Source: a bacterium (GTDB lineage: Bacteria > Cyanobacteriota > Vampirovibrionia > Obscuribacterales > Obscuribacteraceae). Taken from it: a stretch of DNA of 7,542 nucleotides. This document shows positions 1-5,742 of this stretch, in pieces. Location of the stretch: the NCBI GenBank assembly GCA_030431355.1, contig JAUIJG010000265.1, positions 1 to 7,542 on the forward strand, in the 5' to 3' direction. Position 1 is the stretch's first letter. Each line of letters starts with the position of its first letter. The translations under genes were made by a program, and so were the position numbers. The notes below the pieces were generated by a model that was given only the letters and a program-made list of their open reading frames with translations, ran no database searches and was not told the origin of the DNA.

Positions 1-3
1 CCG

Positions 4-30
4 AACGACCTGGATCTGCAGGTCGTTTTT
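4..30 (+). terminator. Rho-independent terminator of an upstream gene
   Basis: A perfect 9-bp stem pairs 4-12 (AACGACCTG) with 19-27 (CAGGTCGTT) around a 6-base loop, and the stem runs into a T tract (26-30). On the + strand this is a classic intrinsic terminator. The other strand has no T run after the stem, so it most likely ends a + strand gene lying just left of the window. It also implies that transcription of purQ starts afresh downstream. Confidence 0.8.
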
Positions 31-326
31 GGACAAACATATCTACTCCAACTTTTGCAAATAATGGCGCAGTATAGGGATCTGTAGAAAACCCGATCAT
101 TTGTGCACAACACCCATGCAGGAGCAAATCTTTTGCCAAGTCTCTCCCCTTGTACCAACTGCTGAGATGATAATCTTCAATACAGCGAAGAGATTTCCAA
201 GTTAAAACAAGTTACAAAAGTTGGAAAGTAAGTTACCAGGGCAAAACTGTAATTGACTCTCCGGCGCAAGAGTTAAAAGAAGCCTGGCAGAGTCCTGTTC
301 CGGTAGACACAAAATAGGTAGAGGGT
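31..326 (+). other. Non-coding region upstream of purQ (promoter and leader)
   Basis: About 300 bases lie between the terminator and purQ without a credible gene; the longest ATG reading frame noted (116-205, 29 codons) has no ribosome binding site. The stretch is A-rich in its middle (200-250), where four GTT-led direct repeats precede a -10-like TGTAAT at 248-253. TTGCCA (133-138) and GATAAT (169-174) resemble promoter boxes but are 30 bases apart, so they do not make a sigma70 promoter. The last 70 bases before purQ contain GACTCT (255-260), which can pair with either of two downstream AGAGT copies. No known riboswitch class was recognised. Confidence 0.6.
199..253 (+). promoter_or_regulatory. 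Candidate activator-dependent promoter: four AAGTT repeats plus -10-like box
   Basis: AAGTT occurs at 199-203, 209-213, 218-222 and 230-234, that is four copies in 36 bases with steps of 10, 9 and 12. Each continues in an A/C-rich way, giving GTTAAAAC, GTTACAAA, GTTGGAAA and GTTACCAG. Steps near one helical turn place the copies on the same DNA face, as in direct-repeat sites of OmpR/PhoB-type response regulators. TGTAAT (248-253, five of six matches to TATAAT) follows 13 bases after the last GTT core, and no good -35 box is present at the normal distance, which would fit an activated promoter. The assignment is inference; A-rich sequence yields such repeats by chance more easily than balanced sequence. 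Confidence 0.3.
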
Positions 327-1160
327 GTGCAAAAGAGAATGTCTATGCTATTCAGAAAAGAGAACGCAATAGTATTGATGGGCGATGGTATCAACTGTGA
401 GAATGAAACTGCCCACGCCCTATCCCTGGCGGATTTCGAGGTGGAGACCCTGCACGTTTCTAATCTACTTGCCAGGCCAGACAGACTGGGAACTGCTTCC
501 CTTCTAGTATTTCCGGGAGGTTTCTCTTTTGGAGACGAGATTGAAAGCGGAAAGGTACTGGCTCTAAAGTTGATGGAGAGAGTCCGTTCCGAGCTTCTCG
601 AATTTGTAAATTCAGGAAGATTGGTGTTGGGTATCTGTAATGGATTTCAGGCTCTAGTCCAAATGGGACTCTTGCCCGAAACAACACCGGACGGAAAGAA
701 CTCTGTCAGTCTCCTGAAAAATCGATCTGGCTGCTTTATAAATCGGTGGATCGACCTCACCGTATCCGGAGACAATTCGAGCGGCTATCTGGAAGGGATG
801 CAAAACCTTTCTCTGCCCATAAGACACGGAGAGGGTAGACTGGCGGTAAATGAAAAAAACAAATCGGCAATGGAGCAGACCGAGCAAAATGCCATCCTCA
901 AATACACGGAGGATGTTAACGGAAGCCATGACAAGATAGCAGCTCTATCAAATAAAGCCGGCAACGTCCTGGGAATGATGCCTCACCCGGAGGCTTTTAT
1001 TCGATGGAGCCACCACCCTGGATGGACGACTATTAAACTTAAAAATCCCGGATTAGTTGCTCTGGATTTTGAAAAAGATAGAAGCGTAGACGATCCGGAG
1101 AAAGTACCCCATGGTCTTAGAATTTTGCAGAACGCCAGAAAGATGACGGAATCCCTTTAG
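327..1160 (+). CDS. purQ: Phosphoribosylformylglycinamidine synthase, glutaminase subunit PurQ (long form)
   Basis: Glutamine amidotransferase subunit of FGAM synthase: it hydrolyses glutamine and passes ammonia to PurL, which converts FGAR to FGAM with ATP (purine step 4, cytoplasm). The class I amidotransferase fold is clear: start motif GDGINCENE (19-27), PGGFSFGDEI (63-72), nucleophile elbow LGICNGFQ with Cys104 (101-108), RHGEGRLA (166-173), and the His-Glu pair in MMPHPE (His220, Glu222). At 277 residues it exceeds the roughly 220-230 of Bacillus-type PurQ; the excess is a tail of about 55 residues after PHPE plus a longer middle. GTG at 327 was chosen because AGGT (316-319) lies 7 bases upstream; ATG at 339 or 345 are alternatives with poorer Shine-Dalgarno sites, and family similarity begins only near residue 13. 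It is the first gene of the operon, 29 bases before purM. No purS or purL is visible. The family is certain, the start less so. Confidence 0.93.
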   Translation: MQKRMSMLFRKENAIVLMGDGINCENETAHALSLADFEVETLHVSNLLARPDRLGTASLLVFPGGFSFGDEIESGKVLALKLMERVRSELLEFVNSGRLVLGICNGFQALVQMGLLPETTPDGKNSVSLLKNRSGCFINRWIDLTVSGDNSSGYLEGMQNLSLPIRHGEGRLAVNEKNKSAMEQTEQNAILKYTEDVNGSHDKIAALSNKAGNVLGMMPHPEAFIRWSHHPGWTTIKLKNPGLVALDFEKDRSVDDPEKVPHGLRILQNARKMTESL

Positions 1161-1189
1161 TAAATAGATGGAGCAAACGAGGTAGAAAG

Positions 1190-2209
1190 ATGGAACCAAA
1201 ATCTTATGCCGAAGCAGGAGTAGATATACACAAAGCGGAATCATTTTTGACCCGCTTGAAAGTCTCGGCAAGAAGAGACGGACATAGAAGGCTCTGGCGA
1301 GGAGCCGGCGGATACGCCTCGGTCTATCCGGTTCAAGGCAATCATGCGGTAGCTCTTTCCACAGACGGGGTAGGAACCAAACTGCTACTTGCTCTTGAAC
1401 AGGATTGTTATGACACCATAGGCATCGACCTTGTAGCCATGTGCGCCAATGACCTGATCTGCGTAGGAGCGGTTCCATCAGTTTTTCTAGACTACTATGC
1501 CACCGGCGCCCTGGATGAGAAGGTATCCGATCATTTGATGCAGGGAATTATTGAAGGCTGCGACCGAGCCTCCATGCTTCTGGTCGGCGGAGAGACCGCC
1601 GAGATGCCCGATCTTTATGAAAAAGGTCATTTCGATCTGGCCGGATTCGCAGTAGGTAGCGTCACCAGAGAATCACTTATTACCGGTGATGAATTGAAAG
1701 CAGGAGACAGACTGATCGGTGTTTCCTCAAACGGCATCCACTCGAACGGTTTTTCTCTGGCTCGCAAACTGATTGCGGTTGACTCTCCCCTCAGAAAAGA
1801 GATGCTCAAGCCGACTCACATATATACCAAGCCGGTGGTTCGCCTCTTCAGCGAATATCCTGGAGCCGTAAAAGGACTAGCTCATATTACCGGTGGTGGC
1901 TGGACAAATATAACCAGGCCGAAAGAAGCGTTAGGTTACGAGATAAGCAATCACCTTCCAGTTCCCGAAATTTTCCAGGAACTTGCCCGCTCTATCTCCC
2001 TTCCTGAGATGTACAAGACATTCAACATGGGCATCGGTCTATGTGTCATGACTGAAGCGAAAAACGTCGAGCACATAATATCTATTTTTTCAGCCTGCGA
2101 TTTCAACGCAGCAGAAATTGGTGAAATCACAGACCGGGGACCCTCCCTCATCATAAAAAACGCACCGGGAAGCTCGGAGGATATCTATATACACACCAAA
2201 GCCACCTGA
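1190..2209 (+). CDS. purM: Phosphoribosylformylglycinamidine cyclo-ligase (AIR synthetase) PurM
   Basis: Catalyses ATP-dependent ring closure of FGAM to 5-aminoimidazole ribonucleotide (step 5), using the product of the PurQ/PurL reaction. Family landmarks appear in order: YAEAGVDI (6-13), STDGVGTKLLLA (57-68), GIDLVAMCANDL (78-89), FLDYYATG (99-106), GGETAEMP (133-140), DLAGFAVG (149-156), SSNGIHSNGFSL (179-190), HITGGG (232-237) and FNMGIG (278-283). The N-terminal ATP-binding and C-terminal PurM/AIRS domains are both complete. Length (339) matches the usual 340-350. ATG 1190 has GAGGT (1179-1183) 6 bases upstream and sits at the normal family start. The loop after HITGGG reads WTNITRPKEALG, about two residues shorter than the common form with NIPR followed by LP, a mild divergence. 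It is 39 bases from purH. Confidence 0.97.
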   Translation: MEPKSYAEAGVDIHKAESFLTRLKVSARRDGHRRLWRGAGGYASVYPVQGNHAVALSTDGVGTKLLLALEQDCYDTIGIDLVAMCANDLICVGAVPSVFLDYYATGALDEKVSDHLMQGIIEGCDRASMLLVGGETAEMPDLYEKGHFDLAGFAVGSVTRESLITGDELKAGDRLIGVSSNGIHSNGFSLARKLIAVDSPLRKEMLKPTHIYTKPVVRLFSEYPGAVKGLAHITGGGWTNITRPKEALGYEISNHLPVPEIFQELARSISLPEMYKTFNMGIGLCVMTEAKNVEHIISIFSACDFNAAEIGEITDRGPSLIIKNAPGSSEDIYIHTKAT

Positions 2210-2236
2210 TTCGACCGTTCTCAAACTATAACTTTT

Positions 2237-2244
2237 AAGGAGGT
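2237..2244 (+). promoter_or_regulatory. Strong Shine-Dalgarno sequence of purH
   Basis: AAGGAGGT is a full match to the anti-Shine-Dalgarno end of 16S rRNA and lies 4 bases before the purH ATG. It is the strongest such site in the window; the other pur genes have 4-5 base matches. This suggests purH may be translated more efficiently than its neighbours, although the spacing is slightly short. Confidence 0.8.
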
Positions 2245-2248
2245 AATC

Positions 2249-3826
2249 ATGCCTACAGCACTGGTAAGTGTATCGGATAAAACAGGCCTGGATAAGTTAG
2301 CCAGGGATCTACAAGATAAGCACGACTACAAATTCGTCGCCACCACAAGCACGGCAGCCTATCTAAAAGAGCTAGGCGTGACCTGCACCCCGGTGGAAGA
2401 GATTACCCAGTTTCCTGAAATTCTAGGTGGACGGGTAAAGACCTTACACCCTAAGATTTTTGCCGGGATATTGAGTCGTGACCTTGACGATGATAGAAAG
2501 TGCCTGGCCGAGATGAAGATCGACGAACTGGACCTGGTAATCGTCAATCTTTATCCTTTCGAGAAAAAGTTGAAAGAAGGTCTGAACGAAGACAAGATGA
2601 TAGAACAGATCGATATCGGCGGAGTCGCTCTAATTAGAGCGGCAGCCAAGAATTTCAATCGGGTAGCAATTCTCTCCGACCCGGCGCAATATGATCGACT
2701 GGGCAAAGAACTGGCCGAAACCGGAAAGATCTCAAAAGACTTCCGTCGCCAGCTAGCTTTCGAAGCCTTCAGCCGCACCATGAGTTATGACACTGCTATC
2801 AGCACCTACCTGAAAGGGAACCTGGGAGAAGAAGCAGGCAAAAGTCGCTCCAGTCTCCCCTCTGCCGTCGACCTGCGACTAAAACAGCACATGACACTCC
2901 GTTATGGCGAGAATCCTCATCAATCTGCCATTTGGTACGCCCATGGCAGTTCGGCAGGCACCAACGGCGACGCCATGAAATTCCCGCCCTTCAACCAGCT
3001 GCAAGGGAAAGAACTCTCTTCCAACAACATTGTCGATACCTATGCTCTAGTCTCTATCATGAGGGATCTCCAATCCCCCGCTTCATGCATCATCAAGCAC
3101 AATAATCCCTGTGGTGTGGCCATCGGAGCAACCCTGGAAGAAGCACTGGATAAAGCTTACGAGACGGATCCTATTTCGGCCTTTGGCGGCATATTTGGTT
3201 TCACAGAAAAACTGGAAGCGCCCCTGGTGGAGAAAGTTCTCCAGGGCTTTGTGGAGATTGTGGCGGCTCCCAGCTTCTCTGATGAGGCTCTGGCGCTTCT
3301 CAAAAAGAAAAAGAATGTTCGGGTGCTGGAACTTTCAGCCAGCGTACTGAAAGCCATCGAGGAAGAACAATGGCATGCCAAAGATCTTCAAGACTTCGGA
3401 TGGATTCTCGAAAGGGCTGAGGCACCTGCTGTAACCGCCGACAAATTCGAATGTGTCACCGGTGGTGATGTTCCGAAAAATCTGCTATCCGATGTAAATT
3501 TCGCCTGGAGCGTGGTTAAGCACCTTACCTCCAATGCCATCTTCATAGCTAAGGATGGTCAATCACTAGGCTTCGGCATAGGTCAAACCAGTCGTATCGC
3601 CAGTGTGAACATCGCCCTGGAGCAAGCAGGAGAGAAAGCCAAAGGAGCCGTTCTCGCCAGCGATGCATTCTTCCCGGCAACAGACAACATAGAAGCAGCG
3701 GCCAATGCCGGTATTTCCGTGATTGTTCAACCCGGAGGCAGCATAAAAGACAAAGATGTAATTCAATCTTGCAAAGACAATAACATCACCATGTTGCTCA
3801 CCGGTCAGCGCTGCTTCAAGCACTAA
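2249..3826 (+). CDS. purH: Bifunctional AICAR formyltransferase / IMP cyclohydrolase PurH
   Basis: Performs the last two steps to IMP: formylation of AICAR with 10-formyl-tetrahydrofolate, then cyclisation of FAICAR. The N-terminal MGS-like cyclohydrolase domain (about 1-195) shows LVSVSDKTGL (5-14), GGRVKTLHPKI (60-70) and IDIGG with IRAAAKN (121-135). The C-terminal transformylase domain (about 205-525) shows LRYGENPHQ (217-225), LQGKELSSNN (251-260), the catalytic Lys283-His284 in KHNNPCG, ETDPISAFGG (305-314), SNAIFIAKDG (428-437), GQTSRI (445-450) and ASDAFFP (470-476). Length 525 is typical. Two motif changes stand out: the phosphate-loop motif usually written STGGTA reads ATTSTA (31-36), and the C-terminus reads TGQRCFKH where the common form is close to TGxRHFRH. 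No frameshift or stop is seen. The ATG start is supported by a near-perfect Shine-Dalgarno site. Confidence 0.97.
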   Translation: MPTALVSVSDKTGLDKLARDLQDKHDYKFVATTSTAAYLKELGVTCTPVEEITQFPEILGGRVKTLHPKIFAGILSRDLDDDRKCLAEMKIDELDLVIVNLYPFEKKLKEGLNEDKMIEQIDIGGVALIRAAAKNFNRVAILSDPAQYDRLGKELAETGKISKDFRRQLAFEAFSRTMSYDTAISTYLKGNLGEEAGKSRSSLPSAVDLRLKQHMTLRYGENPHQSAIWYAHGSSAGTNGDAMKFPPFNQLQGKELSSNNIVDTYALVSIMRDLQSPASCIIKHNNPCGVAIGATLEEALDKAYETDPISAFGGIFGFTEKLEAPLVEKVLQGFVEIVAAPSFSDEALALLKKKKNVRVLELSASVLKAIEEEQWHAKDLQDFGWILERAEAPAVTADKFECVTGGDVPKNLLSDVNFAWSVVKHLTSNAIFIAKDGQSLGFGIGQTSRIASVNIALEQAGEKAKGAVLASDAFFPATDNIEAAANAGISVIVQPGGSIKDKDVIQSCKDNNITMLLTGQRCFKH

Positions 3827-3860
3827 GTCATTTTATTGACACAGCAAACTGACCCACTAA

Positions 3861-3865
3861 AAGGA
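3861..3865 (+). promoter_or_regulatory. Ribosome binding site that decides the purE start
   Basis: AAGGA lies 6 bases before ATG 3872. The alternative in-frame TTG at 3836, which would add 12 residues, has no purine-rich site before it, so ATG 3872 is preferred. Confidence 0.6.
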
Positions 3866-3871
3866 CCAGCA

Positions 3872-4405
3872 ATGCCAGCTCCAGACGATATAACAAAAAG
3901 AGCCCCAGCCGTAGTAGGCATTATCATGGGCAGTTCCTCGGATTACGAGACCATGAAAAACGCCGAAGATATCCTCAGGGAGTTTAAAATTCCCTACGAG
4001 ATAGAGGTTGTCAGCGCTCACAGAACCCCGGGACGAATGTATGAATATGCTCAAAACGCAGCGAAGCGGGGTCTGAAATGTATTATCGCCGGAGCTGGCG
4101 GAGCAGCCCACTTGCCCGGCATGGTGTCAGCTCTGACACCACTGCCGGTACTTGGTGTTCCCGTCAAATCGAGAGCCTTAAACGGACTGGACAGCTTACT
4201 TTCAATAGTGCAGATGCCCGGTGGAGTCCCGACAGCGACTTTCGCTGTGGGCGATAGCGGTGCCAAGAACGCGGCCCTGTTCGCCCTAAGAATTCTTGCC
4301 ATCGAAGACAACGCTTTACTGAAACAGCTTGATTTGTACAACCGTGAACAAGCGGAAAAGGCAATTGCCGGAAATGAAATCGTGCAGCAAAATTTTTCAA
4401 AATAA
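3872..4405 (+). CDS. purE: N5-carboxyaminoimidazole ribonucleotide mutase PurE (class I)
   Basis: Moves the carboxylate of N5-CAIR, made by the adjacent PurK, to carbon 4 to give CAIR (step 6b). With the ATG start the protein is 177 residues. Motifs: [10 protein letters not shown] (15-24), VVSAHRTP (46-53, with the active-site His50), [11 protein letters not shown] (74-84) and [20 protein letters not shown] (108-127). The SIVQMP block and the presence of purK point to class I mutase rather than the class II AIR carboxylase of animals. Class I PurE is usually 160-175 residues, so the length fits; a TTG at 3836 would give 189 and a longer unconserved N-terminal tail. The first 12 residues even with ATG 3872 are a short variable lead. 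The gene lies 45 bases after purH and 18 bases before purK. Confidence 0.95.
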   Translation: MPAPDDITKRAPAVVGIIMGSSSDYETMKNAEDILREFKIPYEIEVVSAHRTPGRMYEYAQNAAKRGLKCIIAGAGGAAHLPGMVSALTPLPVLGVPVKSRALNGLDSLLSIVQMPGGVPTATFAVGDSGAKNAALFALRILAIEDNALLKQLDLYNREQAEKAIAGNEIVQQNFSK

Positions 4406-4423
4406 AATGCCCCGGGAGAAATC

Positions 4424-5680
4424 GTGAAAACAGTCGGAATTCTAGGCGGCGGTCAGCTAGGTCTGATGCTTGCCAACAGCCTTTATACACTGGGAGCTGA
4501 GGTGGTCGTCTATGACCCCGAACCCCTGGCGCCATTGTGCAGGCATGCCGGAAATGTGGTTAACGGTTCTTGGACCGACTATAAGAAGATAGAAGAATTC
4601 GTGAAAAGGTGCGACATTATAACCTACGAATTCGAAAATGTGGAATGCGATCCGCTCCGACCAATCAGTGCCATCGCCCCTATCTATCCATCTCTCGACG
4701 TTCTGGCGATAACCCAGAACAGAATAAATGAAAAACAGTTCTTGAGCGCAAGCAACTTGCCCCACGTTAAGTTCGCCGTGGTTTCTTCTCTTGACGAACT
4801 TCGCAAAGAAGGGATGTCCTTCCGTTTTCCCTTTGTGATAAAAACCGCCCGCGGTGGCTATGACGGCAAAGGTCAATTCTCGATAAACAACGAAGAAGAC
4901 CTTGAAAATGCCCTGAAAGAGCTATCGATCGGAAAAGGTGAGAACAGCTTTTTGGCCGTGTTGGAAGAATTCATCGAAATTGAAAGCGAGGTGAGCTGCA
5001 TAGTGGCTCGCGATCTAAAAGGCTCTATCTCTACCTTTCCAGTCTTCGAAAACTTTCACAAGAACCATATTCTAGACAAGACCTACTTGCCTTGCTCATT
5101 GCCGGAGAACATCCAGGCTAAAGTGATAGAGATAGCAAACAAGGCAACCCTCGCCCTTGACGTTAAAGGGCTATTGACCACTGAATTTTTCGTTTCCAGG
5201 ACAAGGGAAAATGAAACAACGGGCGCCGTATGTGGAGACTACACCATCCACATAAATGAATTCGCGCCCCGTCCCCACAACTCCGGTCACATAACCCGAA
5301 ACGCATGCCACTCCAGTCAATTCGACGCCCTGGCCAAGATTCTTCTGGAAGTTCCGGTAACTGACGAAAGCTTATCCCTCAACTCCGAAAAACATCACTG
5401 TATAGTCAATATTCTCGGTGATAGCTATCCAAACAGAAACGAACGGCCTGGCGCGCCAGAAAAGAAGTCAGGTTCAAAATCTGCCGAAATAGACCTATCA
5501 GCCATGAAAGACCACGGAAATATCTCTGAGCTTGTGCTTTATGGCAAAACAGAGGCCAGAGAAGGTCGAAAGATGGGACATTTTGTCGCATGGTCTGATA
5601 GCCGCCAGAGCCTGGAAACCGAAGCCCAGGCTTTTCAAAAAGCCCTGAAAGATCGCCAATTTTGTAGCAACAGCCGATAA
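4424..5680 (+). CDS. purK: N5-carboxyaminoimidazole ribonucleotide synthase PurK
   Basis: ATP-grasp enzyme that joins bicarbonate to AIR to make N5-CAIR (step 6a), the substrate of PurE. Features in order: dinucleotide-like GILGGGQLG (5-13), TYEFENV (67-73), the ATP-grasp lysine region FPFVIKTARGGYDGKG (135-150), LEEFI with SEVSCIVARD (180-197), INEFAPRPHNSGH (277-289, metal and phosphate end of the ATP site), and the C-terminal LYGK (372-375) with GRKMGH (381-386). The start is GTG with GGGAG (4414-4418) 5 bases upstream, and the motif GILGGGQLG begins right after it, as normal. At 418 residues it is longer than E. coli (about 355) or Bacillus (about 380) PurK. The extra material is an insert near 258-275, a polar linker at 340-365 and a tail after 390. 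It is the last gene of the pur set; no terminator follows. Confidence 0.96.
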   Translation: MKTVGILGGGQLGLMLANSLYTLGAEVVVYDPEPLAPLCRHAGNVVNGSWTDYKKIEEFVKRCDIITYEFENVECDPLRPISAIAPIYPSLDVLAITQNRINEKQFLSASNLPHVKFAVVSSLDELRKEGMSFRFPFVIKTARGGYDGKGQFSINNEEDLENALKELSIGKGENSFLAVLEEFIEIESEVSCIVARDLKGSISTFPVFENFHKNHILDKTYLPCSLPENIQAKVIEIANKATLALDVKGLLTTEFFVSRTRENETTGAVCGDYTIHINEFAPRPHNSGHITRNACHSSQFDALAKILLEVPVTDESLSLNSEKHHCIVNILGDSYPNRNERPGAPEKKSGSKSAEIDLSAMKDHGNISELVLYGKTEAREGRKMGHFVAWSDSRQSLETEAQAFQKALKDRQFCSNSR

Positions 5681-5681
5681 A

Positions 5682-5709
5682 TAGACTTTTTAGCCCGGGG
5701 AAGTAGAAT
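5682..5709 (+). promoter_or_regulatory. Candidate sigma70-type promoter of the kinase gene
   Basis: TAGACT (5682-5687, four of six matches to TTGACA) is followed after 16 bases by TAGAAT (5704-5709, five of six matches to TATAAT). Transcription would begin near 5716, leaving a leader of about 27 bases before ATG 5743. The box begins two bases after the purK stop codon. With no terminator in the gap, read-through from the pur operon remains possible as well. Confidence 0.4.
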
Positions 5710-5742
5710 TAGATCTATATCTCCGCGGAGTCGTGTTGTGTT

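Noticed and set aside
133..174. TTGCCA (133-138) with GATAAT (169-174) as the purQ promoter
   Set aside because: The boxes are 30 bases apart, far beyond the 16-18 expected for sigma70.
116..205. A 29-codon + strand reading frame starting at ATG 116
   Set aside because: No Shine-Dalgarno sequence precedes it, and the product has no recognisable feature; frames of this length are expected by chance.
31..326. A purine or PRPP-type riboswitch before purQ
   Set aside because: No recognisable aptamer core or downstream terminator/antiterminator was found; only short weak stems are present.
3111..3350. Plus-strand 79-codon frame inside purH
   Set aside because: It is an out-of-frame shadow of the well-conserved transformylase domain; its Trp- and Lys/Arg-rich product is typical of a shifted frame.
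3827..3840. Inverted repeat GTCA-TTTTAT-TGAC just after the purH stop as a terminator
   Set aside because: The stem is only 4 bp and no T run follows it; purE is expected to be in the same operon.
3836..3871. TTG 3836 as the start of purE, giving 189 residues
   Set aside because: No ribosome site lies before it, whereas ATG 3872 has AAGGA at good spacing and gives a length closer to the family.
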